64,000 bases of DNA from Clostridia bacterium (GTDB lineage: Bacteria > Bacillota > Clostridia > Christensenellales > Aristaeellaceae). Positions 16,880 through 25,667 of this stretch are shown here, piece after piece. The DNA is taken from contig JAFUZM010000042.1 of assembly GCA_017476605.1 (NCBI GenBank), positions 1 through 64,000 on the forward strand. Direction: 5' to 3'. The notes beneath the pieces are model-generated. The model saw nothing but the letters and a program-made list of their open reading frames with translations, was not told the origin of the DNA and made no database searches. Each line of letters opens with the position of its first letter. Position 1 is the stretch's first letter. The translations under genes were made by a program, and so were the position numbers.

Positions 16880-17734
16880 TTGAAAAAGATATTGCTATTG
16901 CTGGCTTTACTGTTTTTCCTTTTTACAGGAGCACTGGCAGAGGAAAACAATACAATTGTCCATTATCTGCTTCTGGGCGAGGATGGATACGCAGAGTCTG
17001 TGGTTGACGATGCGAGAACGGATACAATCATTATCGTATCTCTGGATGAGGCAAACAACCGGATCATCATGACCTCGATCTTGAGGGACAGTAAGATTGC
17101 CAACCCGAGAGGAAACGAGACAAAAATCAACCTCCTGTATAAAGGATTCGGATTTGACGGCATCTGTTCCTGTCTGGAGCGGGAACTGGGCATTCAGATT
17201 GAGGGAGCGGTGCTCGTCAATTTTGAACACGTCAAGCCTGTGATTGATGCGCTTGGCGGGGTTGACATCGAAATAGACGAAAACGAGTATACGGCAATCC
17301 GAAAAATTCTGCTGGGCAAAGATCCGAATATGCCCAAAGGCCCCGGGCTTGTTCACATGACCGGGCGGATTGCACTGGCTTATATGCGGGATCGGTCTTC
17401 CGGCTCCGGTGACTTCAGCCGGACACAGCGTCAACGTAAAGTGGTCAGTCAGTTGTTTGAAAAATGTAAATCGCTGTCACTGCTCGAACTGATGAATATC
17501 TACAATGAAGTCAGCAGCGGAATGAAGATGTCGCTAACTCAGCTGGATGTGCTGAAGGTGATGCAGAAAGGGTTTGCCCTGGCATCCGGCGGAGCGGAAT
17601 TTGTCGAGTATCATATTCCGCAGCGCGGGACATATTCATATGGAACGATTGCGGAGGGCTCCTCCACACTGGATGTCCGCTGGTCACAGAACCGCGTCAA
17701 GTATCATGAACTTCTTTATGGAACAGGGGAATAA
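16880..17734 (+). CDS. LytR-CpsA-Psr (LCP) family cell-wall glycopolymer ligase, secreted form
   Basis: A 284-residue protein with an N-terminal hydrophobic signal (residues 3-19, ending in GALAEE) and a single LCP domain. Family marks are LLLGEDGY near residue 33, DARTDTIIIVSL near 47 with the conserved Arg, SILRDS near 69, INLLYKGFG near 87 and ALGGVDIEID near 125. LCP enzymes move undecaprenyl-linked glycopolymers onto peptidoglycan. The signal looks cleavable rather than a membrane anchor, so the protein may be released or loosely bound. Translation starts at TTG with GGAGGG 6 bases ahead. CapA follows after 2 bases in the same operon, fitting a role in attaching the window's surface polysaccharides. 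Confidence 0.9.
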   Translation: MKKILLLLALLFFLFTGALAEENNTIVHYLLLGEDGYAESVVDDARTDTIIIVSLDEANNRIIMTSILRDSKIANPRGNETKINLLYKGFGFDGICSCLERELGIQIEGAVLVNFEHVKPVIDALGGVDIEIDENEYTAIRKILLGKDPNMPKGPGLVHMTGRIALAYMRDRSSGSGDFSRTQRQRKVVSQLFEKCKSLSLLELMNIYNEVSSGMKMSLTQLDVLKVMQKGFALASGGAEFVEYHIPQRGTYSYGTIAEGSSTLDVRWSQNRVKYHELLYGTGE

Positions 17735-17736
17735 AA

Positions 17737-18927
17737 ATGAGCCGTAAAGGAATTGCTTTTTTTCTGTTTTTGCTTTGTATGGTGATGCCGTTTTGGTGTA
17801 TGGCTGAATATCTGGATCTCAGTCAGTTTGGCGATGAGGAACCGCCGGCGGTTGAGGAATGGACAGAGGCATTTGACAACGTGTCGACAGCCTGGTTTGA
17901 ACGAGCAGATGGAACGGACTGGCGGATTCAGCCAGATGGGTCGATCATTGTGACCATCAGTGCAACCGGGGATATTACAATCGGCGGAGACCGGCGGAAA
18001 AAGGGGACCAACATTTTTGATAAGCAGCTGGCAAAGGAAGCATCCGGGCTGGCCTTCCCGCTTGAAAATGTGAAAAGCATCTTTGAGGCAGATGATCTGA
18101 CACTGGTCAATTTTGAGGGAACACTGACCAATACCAAAAGCGCAACAAAGAACACCTATTCCTTTGCGGCACCTCCTGAGTATGTGGAAGTTCTGAGCTC
18201 ATCAAGTGTTGAGGCGGTTTCGCTTGAAAATAATCATGTTATGGATCACGGAACGGCAGGATATACGGACACCACTGAGGCACTGACTGGAGCCGGTATC
18301 CTGTACAGTGGGCATCTGGGTCCCTCCGTTTTTACAACCGATACGGGAATCCGTATCGGGATGCTGGCTTATCAGACTTTCAATGGAAACTATACGAATA
18401 TTTATAATTCCATCGAAGGTGATATTGCGGCACTCCGTCAGCAGGGATGCGAAATCGTCATTGTTTCTTATCATTGGGGTGAGGAAAAGGATTATGTGCC
18501 CAATGAGCGGCAGGTGCCGCTGGGACATGCAACCATTGATGCAGGTGCAGATGTGGTTATCGGCCATCATTCTCACCGCATGAATCCCATTGAACTCTAT
18601 AATGGGAAACTGATTTGTTATTCTCTTGGGAATTTCTCCTTTGCGGGAAATATCAAGCCCGGGGATATGGATACCTACATCTTCCAGCAGCGCTTCAAAG
18701 TTGTTCCCGGTCAGGGAGCAGTCTGGACAGACTTCCGGGTCATTCCCTGTTCAATTTCGTCTATTGAAAAGTCCAATGATTTTAAGCCTACTCCCAAAGA
18801 GGGTGAGGCTGTGGATGCGGTGATTCAGCGTCTTCTGGATTTGAACAGCCAGTTTGAAAAGAAATTTAAAAAGCTTGAAGTGCACGCAGTCGAAGTGTAT
18901 CCGACGGAATGGCGGCAGCAATACTGA
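17737..18927 (+). CDS. CapA/PgsA-family poly-gamma-glutamate or capsule synthesis protein (metallophosphatase fold)
   Basis: A 396-residue protein with a signal peptide (hydrophobic residues 5-21, ending in CMAEY) and a CapA domain from about residue 65. ISATGDITIGGD opens the domain, followed by LTLVNFEGTLTN near 124, SLENNHVMDHG near 163, VSYHWGEE near 240, DVVIGHHSHRM near 270 and YSLGNFSFAG near 296. Together these supply the Asp, Asn and His metal ligands of the calcineurin-like fold. CapA/PgsA proteins take part in poly-gamma-glutamate or capsule assembly outside the membrane. No pgsB or pgsC gene is present, so poly-glutamate synthesis is not implied. It is cotranscribed with the LCP gene and ends at a strong terminator. 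Confidence 0.9.
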   Translation: MSRKGIAFFLFLLCMVMPFWCMAEYLDLSQFGDEEPPAVEEWTEAFDNVSTAWFERADGTDWRIQPDGSIIVTISATGDITIGGDRRKKGTNIFDKQLAKEASGLAFPLENVKSIFEADDLTLVNFEGTLTNTKSATKNTYSFAAPPEYVEVLSSSSVEAVSLENNHVMDHGTAGYTDTTEALTGAGILYSGHLGPSVFTTDTGIRIGMLAYQTFNGNYTNIYNSIEGDIAALRQQGCEIVIVSYHWGEEKDYVPNERQVPLGHATIDAGADVVIGHHSHRMNPIELYNGKLICYSLGNFSFAGNIKPGDMDTYIFQQRFKVVPGQGAVWTDFRVIPCSISSIEKSNDFKPTPKEGEAVDAVIQRLLDLNSQFEKKFKKLEVHAVEVYPTEWRQQY

Positions 18928-18932
18928 AAGAC

Positions 18933-18958
18933 AACTGCTCTGAAAAGAGCAGTTTTTT
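18933..18958 (+). terminator. Rho-independent terminator after capA-like gene
   Basis: A perfect 9-base stem AACTGCTCT/AGAGCAGTT with a GAAA loop at 18933-18954, followed by a run of T to 18958. Confidence 0.92.
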
Positions 18959-19003
18959 ACGGCCTGTGCCGGAATCTCTGAGAGATGCAGGGGAGGACTT
19001 GGA

Positions 19004-19960
19004 ATGCATGAAATGCCGAAGAGTGTGCGAGAGACAGTAGATGGGCTTACGGCAATGTATGATTCCCGCACACTGACCCAAAATGCACAGAACGTCAGTC
19101 GTCGATATCGCGGCATTCAAGGGGAACAAAAGCGCGTGAGAAGCAAAAATGAGGTCGCGGCGTATGCCGTTTCGCGCATGCCGGCCACCTATGGTGCAAT
19201 GCACATGGCACTGGATGAGGCACTCAAAAGTGTGAATATCCAGCCAGCGTCACATCTTGACTGCGCCTCAGGAACCGGGGCTGCGATTTTAGCGGCACAG
19301 GATTTGCTTGATCTCGGGGAAGTCTATTATCAGGAGCGAGAACCGGCCATGAGAGAGATGGCGGAGGGCATTTTTTCTCGTCTTGGTATTTCCATACAGG
19401 GTGTACAAATGGGAGATCTGAGGCATGTGGAACTGCCACATGCAGATCTTGTTACGGAGGGATATCTGTTAACCGAACTGATGCCGGAGGATATTGAAGG
19501 TGTGATATCGCGCCTGTGGACGGTGACAGATCAGATGCTGCTGCTTGTAGAGCCGGGAACGCCGGAGGGATTTGGCCTCATTCAGCAGGCAAAAAGTGTG
19601 GTGGCGTCAGAAGGTGGTCATCTGGTGGCACCGTGCATTGCAAAGAACTGCCCGATTTCCGAGGGAGACTGGTGCCATTTTGCTGTTCGGGTTCCAAGAT
19701 CCCAGATGCATAGGCAAATGAAGGGTGGTACCCTGGCCTATGAGGATGAAAAATTCTGCTATGCTGCCTTTACGAGGGAGATGGTGACCAGGCACGTTTC
19801 GGATCGCGTGCTGCGCCATCCCTATATTGAGCCGGGCAGGATTACAGTTAAGCTTTGCAGCGAACAGGGTGTGGAGGAAAAGGTCATCACAAAAAAAGAC
19901 CCGCTTTGGAAGCGGGCGAGAAAAGTCGAATGGGGCGAGAGCCTTTCACAGCTCCCATAA
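19004..19960 (+). CDS. Rsm22/METTL17-family small-ribosomal-subunit methyltransferase-like protein
   Basis: A 318-residue protein. A SAM-binding motif SHLDCASGTGAAILAA lies near residue 83 and the acidic DLVTEGYLLTEL near 149. A cysteine cluster, APCIAKNCPISEGDWCHF near 205, is the hallmark of Rsm22/METTL17, where cysteines bind an iron-sulfur cluster. LAYEDEKFCYAAF near 245 is the other family signature. The mitochondrial relatives assist small-ribosomal-subunit assembly; bacterial members are little studied. The start is well supported, with GGGGAGG 7 bases ahead. Its end overlaps the convergent ECF S-component gene by 15 bases. No adjacent gene shares an obvious pathway. Confidence 0.87.
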   Translation: MHEMPKSVRETVDGLTAMYDSRTLTQNAQNVSRRYRGIQGEQKRVRSKNEVAAYAVSRMPATYGAMHMALDEALKSVNIQPASHLDCASGTGAAILAAQDLLDLGEVYYQEREPAMREMAEGIFSRLGISIQGVQMGDLRHVELPHADLVTEGYLLTELMPEDIEGVISRLWTVTDQMLLLVEPGTPEGFGLIQQAKSVVASEGGHLVAPCIAKNCPISEGDWCHFAVRVPRSQMHRQMKGGTLAYEDEKFCYAAFTREMVTRHVSDRVLRHPYIEPGRITVKLCSEQGVEEKVITKKDPLWKRARKVEWGESLSQLP

Positions 19961-20512
19961 GTCTGTATGCTTTAATGCCGGACGAAGGGCATTAAAGAGA
20001 ACCGGAGAAACGATGGTTGCAAAGACAGCATTGATGACACTGCCCGGAAGCTTTGAAAGCATGCTGACAAAAGTTGCATCCAGGGTAAGCCCCTTTACGG
20101 TCAGACCAAAGATGAAGGTCTTCAGCATATACAGAGCAACGTAGGCAAAAGCGCCAACAGCAGAGGCCAGAACGACGGTAACCTGCTCTTTGGTGCCAAG
20201 CGTTTCGTGGTGTGCACTCCTGTAGCCGATAACGGCAGCAATGGCGCCAATGGCTCCCTTGCTGACAAAGGTGATGAGAGATTCAACACCATAGCCGGCA
20301 ACGATGTCATATAAAAATGAACCGATGCCCGCAGCCAGGAAACCGCCGGCGGGCCCGAAAAGAAGTCCGGCGAGTGCGCAAAGGCCATTGGTCAGATGAA
20401 GCGAGGTTCCCATGAAAGGAATGCGTAAGTAATTTGCGACAAAGATAATGGCAGCCATCATGCCGATAAAGGAAATGCGAAGAGTAGTGCTGCGGTTTGT
20501 TGTGCTGGACAT
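19946..20512 (-). CDS. ECF transporter S component (substrate-binding membrane subunit)
   Basis: A 188-residue protein with five to six membrane helices. The N-terminal stretch FIGMMAAIIFVANYLRIP and the following LHLTNGLCALAGLLFGPAGGF are typical of ECF S-components, in which the first helix meets the EcfT scaffold. S-components bind a vitamin or related micronutrient and rely on a shared EcfA/A'/T module, which is not in this window, so this is a solo (group II) S gene. The substrate is not determinable. AAGAAGG lies 8 bases before the ATG. A hairpin sits about 25 bases further upstream. The gene is convergent with the Rsm22-like gene. Confidence 0.85.
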   Translation of the reverse strand: MSSTTNRSTTLRISFIGMMAAIIFVANYLRIPFMGTSLHLTNGLCALAGLLFGPAGGFLAAGIGSFLYDIVAGYGVESLITFVSKGAIGAIAAVIGYRSAHHETLGTKEQVTVVLASAVGAFAYVALYMLKTFIFGLTVKGLTLDATFVSMLSKLPGSVINAVFATIVSPVLFNALRPALKHTDLWEL

Positions 20513-20536
20513 AAAAAACGCCTTCTTTCATTAAAT

Positions 20537-20564
20537 GCCGGACCCGACAAAGTGTGTGTCCGGC
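20537..20564 (-). promoter_or_regulatory. Hairpin in the 5' leader of the ECF S-component gene
   Basis: GCCGGAC and its exact complement GTCCGGC (7 pairs) flank a 14-base loop at 20537-20564, 25 bases ahead of the start codon. It does not match the THF or preQ1-I riboswitch consensus as I know them. It may be a small regulatory structure or the end of an upstream signal. Confidence 0.35.
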
Positions 20565-20693
20565 GAAATTTGACCAGAGTATAAACGCGCGGGAAAGAAT
20601 GGAAAAGGGCCAGATCAGGATTTTTTTATAGGGCCAGATGAAATCACGATGACCATTGCTGCGGAAAATTGTTGAAACGAATTCCCTCTGAGA

Positions 20694-20722
20694 TTGAGAC
20701 GTGGAAATGGATATGCTATAAT
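20694..20722 (+). promoter_or_regulatory. Promoter of the tandem GT-C genes
   Basis: TTGAGA at 20694-20699 and TATAAT at 20717-20722 with 17-base spacing. The transcript would carry a leader of about 85 bases before the gene at 20814. Confidence 0.7.
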
Positions 20723-20813
20723 CTTCTTTAATGACGGGAAATGCCCTGGGATGAATGCGGAAAGGAAATCAGAAGATCCCGTGAAATCCGGATGTTCTGA
20801 ATTGATGATATAA

Positions 20814-22217
20814 ATGAAACGAAAGTGGCTGATACTCAGCATAGTCTGCCTTATCATGATGGCCATGATGACCTGTTATGCAGCGGGATTTGAGCGCATT
20901 ACAGGTATTTGGGATGCGGTTCATCTGGGCGCGCTGTTTACGCTTGTCTATGCTGTCACACTGATTCTTTTTACCAAAATGAATCGCTGCAGTATCCTGC
21001 AGCTGATCTTTGTCAGTCTCTTTGTCGGGCTTTCAATGATGGCTCGTCTTACCATGCTCGACTATAATTCTGCGGACTATGATTCCTTTCTGATGCAGTG
21101 GGTGGAGCAGTTCAGAACTGGCGGATTTAAAATGTTGGGGGAGAATGTCGGGGATTACAACCTCTTATATCAGTATATTCTCCTGCTTGTTTCCAAATCA
21201 CCGCTTCATGATCTTTACATGATCAAATATGTAACGATTGTGTTTGACTACGCGCTGGCGCTGGCCATGATGCGCGCTGCCGGGATTTTCTGCAGTGAGC
21301 GGGCCAGGCTGCCTGTATTTTTGATCTTGACTGTGCTTCCGACCACCCTTCTTGGCGGGTCATTCTGGGGACAGTGCGATTCGGTTTACGCATTTTTGGT
21401 GATCATGTGTCTGTGCGATCTCAAGACGGTCCATCCCTGCAGGTCGGCAGCCTTTTTATCACTGGCCTTTGCTTTCAAGCTGCAGACGATTTTCATTTTT
21501 CCTGTGGTTCTCCTGGCTCTCATTCATAAGGAGTACAAAATCAGACACGCGGCAGTGTTTGCACTTGTATATCTTCTCACGATGGTTCCTGCGCTTGCTG
21601 CCGGACGATCCTTCATTGATGCGATTTCGGTTTATGCCAGTCAGTCCATAGGGCAGTATTATCACCGACTCACCTATAACGCACCGAACCTCTATATATT
21701 CTTTCCCATGGTGGAATTTGCCAGCACATACGAATATACCTGGATGCGCTATATCAAGGGGATTGAGGCGGAGTATACCAATCCGTATCTGACAAAGGAT
21801 CTCTTTCCGACCATTCAGACAGCAACGCTTTATGCCTGCATTTTGCTTACGCTGCTTGTTGTCATTTACTGGCTGCGGCATAAAGAGGAGATTACACCGG
21901 AGATGACGCTTCGGTTTGCTCTGTTTTTTGCGATCTTTCTTCCGTTTGTCATGCCGAAAATTCATGACCGTTATTTTTATCTGGCGGACATGCTATCCAT
22001 TCTCTATGCATTCCGATATAAAAAACGCGGATATATTCCTGCGCTTGTCATCGGGGCATCCTTCATGAGTTATATGGTGTTTCTGACGCGCCAACGGCCG
22101 GTAGACGAGCGAGTATTAGCACTGATGATGTTTGCTGCGCTTTTAATTGTTGCCCATGATCTCCTCTCGGAGATGCGGAACAATCGTAAAGTGTTGCAGG
22201 GAGGGAAGATGGTATGA
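20814..22217 (+). CDS. Gpi18-like GT-C mannosyltransferase-type membrane protein
   Basis: A 467-residue protein with about eleven membrane helices. The first large outer loop contains SADYDSFLMQWVEQFR near residue 85, supplying the acidic residues expected of GT-C catalysis. GGSFWGQCDSVYAFLV near 180, FAFKLQTIFIFPVVL near 220 and PKIHDRYFYLAD near 380 are hallmarks of the COG5542 (Gpi18/PIG-V-related) group, including the KxHERYxY-type motif. It probably adds a hexose from a polyprenyl-phosphate donor to an outside acceptor. The next gene overlaps by 4 bases (ATGA) and is distantly related, so the two may act as a pair. Confidence 0.82.
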   Translation: MKRKWLILSIVCLIMMAMMTCYAAGFERITGIWDAVHLGALFTLVYAVTLILFTKMNRCSILQLIFVSLFVGLSMMARLTMLDYNSADYDSFLMQWVEQFRTGGFKMLGENVGDYNLLYQYILLLVSKSPLHDLYMIKYVTIVFDYALALAMMRAAGIFCSERARLPVFLILTVLPTTLLGGSFWGQCDSVYAFLVIMCLCDLKTVHPCRSAAFLSLAFAFKLQTIFIFPVVLLALIHKEYKIRHAAVFALVYLLTMVPALAAGRSFIDAISVYASQSIGQYYHRLTYNAPNLYIFFPMVEFASTYEYTWMRYIKGIEAEYTNPYLTKDLFPTIQTATLYACILLTLLVVIYWLRHKEEITPEMTLRFALFFAIFLPFVMPKIHDRYFYLADMLSILYAFRYKKRGYIPALVIGASFMSYMVFLTRQRPVDERVLALMMFAALLIVAHDLLSEMRNNRKVLQGGKMV

Positions 22218-23674
22218 AACAAACCCTTAATCAGCTGCTGAATCGGCATCGCGTGCTTTGCGGAATTGCCGTTGCCCTTCTCCTATCCAGCCTTACGTTC
22301 GTTTACAATCTCACTACAGGCCCCCTTGTGAATCTGAATGACATTGGGAGCTGGTCAAACCGTCTTCTGTTCACTGCCTTAAGTGCCATTGTTCACATAA
22401 GCCTCCTGCTGCTTGTGATTCCCTTTAAAATTACCAGCGGCAAAATGGTGATTCGTCAGCTGGCTCTGACGTTTGCATTTTTGATTTTCCTTTTGGCAAT
22501 CAACCAGAAGACCTTTGCCTACACAACTCAGGTCCAGCCGATGATCCGGCAAATGGATTCAGGCGGACTATCCGTCATTGGAACCTTTGATACGAATCTG
22601 AGCGTCCCGATGCTCACGTTGTATTACATGTTTACACGCGGACCGATTTATGACATGTATCTGGCAAAGCTGTTTGCCATTGCCTGTTATGAATTTCTCT
22701 GTCTCTGTGTTGCCGGCGTCATTGGAGAGCAGCACGATGGCTGGGCAGCAGAGGCAGTGCTTTGCCTCAGCCTGATTTTGCCTCAGGGCTTTTTAAGTGC
22801 AGCCTGCGCAGCACAGATGGATGTGTTTGCTTTCCTGCTGGCGGTTTTATCCTGGAAAGCAATCATGCAGGGAAACCGGAAAGTCGGATATGCTGTTTTC
22901 GGTGTTGCCGCTGCTCTTTGCGGTGCATTTTGGTTCTGCCTGCCGGTTCTGGAATTCGGGAATGGGTATACAAAGGCGATTAGACATGATCAGGATGGGC
23001 CAACAGCAATCCTTACGGCGGAAAAGCTGCCGGATCGACTGCGTCAGATATGTATTGCGCCGGCTGTCGCGATCCTCTGCTGTCTGCCCGCTGTCATTTT
23101 TGGTTGTCCTGCCGGGACGGCTTTGGGAAGTCTTTTGCGCTGCGTCTCGGCATTGCCGGTAGCCGGTGCCGGCGTTCCAAGCCTTGTCAGCTATCTGCCA
23201 AGGGCATTGGTCGAGGAAATGCCTCAATACGCATTTTTACGGCCGATTGCGGAACTGGATACGGTTACATGGGCAGCGGAAAATTATATGGGGCATCACT
23301 TTGAAATCCTGATGCACGGTCTGTCGTTTGCAAATCTGGCAGTATATATGGGACTTATGGTCTATGCCGTTTTGAAAAATGAGCATGGAGTACACAGATG
23401 GATAACCGGACTGCTCATTGCTTTGATGTGCATGACGAGCCTTGACATGAGTGCATGGATGCTGATCTGCATTTTGTGTATTGCAGGCATTGTGATCGAG
23501 CCCAGGGTGCGCATTCCGGCGGCTTTGCTGCTTTTTGCAACGGCAGGAGGAAGTGCCTATCCGGTGGCGGGCGAGGTGATGCTCTCACCTGCTCTGCAAA
23601 ACACTCTCTGCCTGATTGCTCTTGGCATGCTCCTTGGCATTTTTGACGTGCACTGGATTGAGGAACGGAAATGA
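22214..23674 (+). CDS. Polytopic membrane protein, degenerate partner of the Gpi18-like GT-C
   Basis: A 486-residue protein with about eleven membrane segments and no clear soluble domain. Its layout parallels the preceding Gpi18-like gene: a tandem threonine/proline loop, MLTLYYMFTRGPIYDMYLAK where that protein has the YQYILL...LHDLYMIK stretch, and LSAACAAQMDVFAFLLAV where it has GGSFWGQCDSVYAFLV. The acidic first-loop motif and the HDRYFY motif are not apparent, so it may be an inactive partner or a divergent enzyme. Start and stop overlap both neighbours by ATGA junctions, indicating one operon with the DUF1934 gene. The relationship is judged by eye only. Confidence 0.62.
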   Translation: MKQTLNQLLNRHRVLCGIAVALLLSSLTFVYNLTTGPLVNLNDIGSWSNRLLFTALSAIVHISLLLLVIPFKITSGKMVIRQLALTFAFLIFLLAINQKTFAYTTQVQPMIRQMDSGGLSVIGTFDTNLSVPMLTLYYMFTRGPIYDMYLAKLFAIACYEFLCLCVAGVIGEQHDGWAAEAVLCLSLILPQGFLSAACAAQMDVFAFLLAVLSWKAIMQGNRKVGYAVFGVAAALCGAFWFCLPVLEFGNGYTKAIRHDQDGPTAILTAEKLPDRLRQICIAPAVAILCCLPAVIFGCPAGTALGSLLRCVSALPVAGAGVPSLVSYLPRALVEEMPQYAFLRPIAELDTVTWAAENYMGHHFEILMHGLSFANLAVYMGLMVYAVLKNEHGVHRWITGLLIALMCMTSLDMSAWMLICILCIAGIVIEPRVRIPAALLLFATAGGSAYPVAGEVMLSPALQNTLCLIALGMLLGIFDVHWIEERK

Positions 23675-24087
23675 GCGGAAAGCAAAAAGTCAGGCTGATG
23701 GCCGAGACGATCCTTCGCGATACTGAGGACGCGACATTTATGCGGCATGCCGGGTATGGAGAGCTTGAAACAGATGGAGAACACTTCGTGCTTTCCTACA
23801 TCCAAAACCAGGACGGCGATCAGATTCAGATCCATCTTAGCGGAACGAAGGAAGGAATCCGGATGGAACGGAAGGGTGAGGCGTCCGGAACGCTGGTGTT
23901 CGAACCAGGGAAAACCATAAAATCGCTCTATTATCTACCCTTTGGCGAGATTGAAATGCAGATTCGAACGGAAGGAATTGTCTGCCATTTGGATGACAAG
24001 GATGGATTTGTTGAACTGGTATATGAGAGCGGAATGGCCGGTGAGGAGAGGAACAAGGCAACATACAGATGCAAATGGAAGCATTGA
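23671..24087 (+). CDS. DUF1934 (YwiB-like) beta-barrel protein
   Basis: A 138-residue soluble protein made of alternating short beta strands, matching DUF1934/YwiB-like calycin-type proteins of Firmicutes in length and in the closing FVELVYESGMAGEE segment. It contains ERKGEASGTLVFEPGK near residue 67. Function is unknown in the family. Its ATG overlaps the upstream stop (ATGA) and its tail overlaps the next gene by 19 bases, so it is embedded in an operon with two GT-C-like genes and an unknown gene. No signal peptide is seen. Confidence 0.75.
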   Translation: MSGKQKVRLMAETILRDTEDATFMRHAGYGELETDGEHFVLSYIQNQDGDQIQIHLSGTKEGIRMERKGEASGTLVFEPGKTIKSLYYLPFGEIEMQIRTEGIVCHLDDKDGFVELVYESGMAGEERNKATYRCKWKH

Positions 24088-24566
24088 CAGCTACTGTATG
24101 GAGGAATGAGCTGCGGGTACTTTTTTTGGGAATCCCCGGAAGCGTTGTCTTTAGCAGGAATGACGGGGAACTGTTCTTTTGTGCGATCAGGGAGCAGGAG
24201 AATCTGGCTGTTGCAATAAAACGGGTGAATCCGGAAGAATGGACAGTGTATCCTGCAAGTGGCGGACTTGGCTTTGCTCCCACGGAGACGAAAATACTGA
24301 GGGCGGTACAGGAAATGGAGGCAGGCTCATATACGGATCTGCTGGTGGCTCGCCTTCTCAAAAAGCCGCAGATGCCCCTCAATGAGGCGGGGATTCAGAT
24401 GATCGTCCATGCGCTTAAAGCGCAGCAGAATGCATGCGCATTTGAGCGGGAGAAACGAGAGATCCGTTGGCTTTGCGCCGAGCTCTTGCGAAAGCACGAA
24501 TACAGTGGCCAATATGAATCCGGAATGTTTTTAGCGGAAGCTGCCCGAAAATATCAACGTGACTGA
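24069..24566 (+). CDS. Hypothetical protein, 165 residues
   Basis: I do not recognise this protein. The N-terminal half (residues 5-70) looks like a small beta-rich domain containing LRVLFLGIPGSVVF and WTVYPASGGLGF. The C-terminal half is helical with many Glu/Lys/Arg residues (ERREIRW-like stretch near 135), without membrane segments. It overlaps the DUF1934 gene by 19 bases and ends 37 bases before rfbB, so it is translated from the same operon. Coding is supported by the tight packing and uninterrupted frame. A regulatory or adaptor role is possible, but nothing specific can be claimed. Confidence 0.6.
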   Translation: MQMEALTATVWRNELRVLFLGIPGSVVFSRNDGELFFCAIREQENLAVAIKRVNPEEWTVYPASGGLGFAPTETKILRAVQEMEAGSYTDLLVARLLKKPQMPLNEAGIQMIVHALKAQQNACAFEREKREIRWLCAELLRKHEYSGQYESGMFLAEAARKYQRD

Positions 24567-24603
24567 ATATTATGCCGGGACATGGCATGAACTTGGAGGG
24601 TAT

Positions 24604-25623
24604 ATGACAATTATCGTAACCGGTGGTGCCGGATTTATCGGATCCAATTTTATTTTTCATATGCTGAGGGCACATCCGGAATACCGTATTGTGTGCCTTG
24701 ACAAACTGACCTATGCGGGGAACCTGAGTACATTGGCCAGCGTGATGGACAACCCAAATTTTCGCTTCGTGAAAGCAGACATCTGTGACAGGGTGGCGGT
24801 ATACCGTCTTTTTGAGGAAGAGCATCCGGACATGGTCGTAAATTTTGCGGCGGAAAGTCATGTGGATCGTTCCATTGAAGACCCCGGCATTTTTCTTGAA
24901 ACCAACATCATGGGAACAGCAACACTGATGGATGCCTGCCGGAAATATGGGATCGGGAGATATCATCAGGTATCGACGGATGAGGTTTACGGAGACCTTC
25001 CACTGGACCGCCCGGATCTGTTTTTTACCGAGGAAACACCCATTCACACCAGTTCCCCATACAGCTCAAGCAAAGCAGGTGCAGATCTTCTGGTGCTGGC
25101 GTATCACAGGACATATGGCCTCCCGGTCAGCATCTCCCGCTGTTCCAACAACTACGGACCATATCATTTTCCTGAGAAACTGATTCCCCTGATGATCGCC
25201 AATGCGCTTGAGGATAAGCCGCTTCCGGTGTACGGAAAGGGTGAGAATGTGCGTGACTGGCTTTACGTGGAGGATCATTGCCGGGCGATTGACTTGATTA
25301 TCCACAAAGGCAGGGTTGGAGAAATCTACAATGTTGGCGGTCATAATGAGATGCGCAATATTGATATCGTGAAACTGATCTGCAAAGAGCTTGGAAAACC
25401 GGAAAGCCTGATTACCTTTGTAACGGATCGCAAAGGTCATGATATGCGATATGCGATTGATCCGACAAAGATTCACAATGAACTGGGCTGGCTGCCGGAG
25501 ACAAAATTCAAGGATGGGATCAAGAAGACCATTCAGTGGTATTTAAACAATCGTGAATGGTGGGAAACCATCATCTCGGGGGAATATCAGAATTACTACG
25601 AGAAGATGTATGGGAATCGCTGA
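24604..25623 (+). CDS. rfbB: dTDP-glucose 4,6-dehydratase
   Basis: A 339-residue extended SDR with every RmlB mark: VTGGAGFIGSNFI at residues 5-17, DKLTYAGNLSTL near 33, NFAAESHVDRSI near 80, the catalytic STDEVYGD near 120 and YSSSKAGADLLV near 145. RYNNYGP is replaced by SNNYGP here. The enzyme turns dTDP-glucose into dTDP-4-keto-6-deoxyglucose, the precursor of rhamnose and of Fuc4N made by WecE-like enzymes such as the one at 8211. ATG 24604 has GGAGGG ahead; the longer frame to 24559 overlaps the previous gene. No rmlA, rmlC or rmlD gene is in the window, so those must lie elsewhere. Confidence 0.93.
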   Translation: MTIIVTGGAGFIGSNFIFHMLRAHPEYRIVCLDKLTYAGNLSTLASVMDNPNFRFVKADICDRVAVYRLFEEEHPDMVVNFAAESHVDRSIEDPGIFLETNIMGTATLMDACRKYGIGRYHQVSTDEVYGDLPLDRPDLFFTEETPIHTSSPYSSSKAGADLLVLAYHRTYGLPVSISRCSNNYGPYHFPEKLIPLMIANALEDKPLPVYGKGENVRDWLYVEDHCRAIDLIIHKGRVGEIYNVGGHNEMRNIDIVKLICKELGKPESLITFVTDRKGHDMRYAIDPTKIHNELGWLPETKFKDGIKKTIQWYLNNREWWETIISGEYQNYYEKMYGNR

Positions 25624-25667
25624 CTGCCGGACACATGCCAGGATTCAGGAAGGAAACAGAACGGAAA

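Noticed and set aside
17737..18927. Poly-gamma-glutamate synthesis operon
   Set aside because: Only a CapA-like protein is present; the ligase (pgsB/capB) and pgsC are absent.
20513..20640. Vitamin riboswitch before the ECF S-component gene
   Set aside because: Only a simple 7-pair hairpin was found; no THF, preQ1, TPP or FMN core was recognised.
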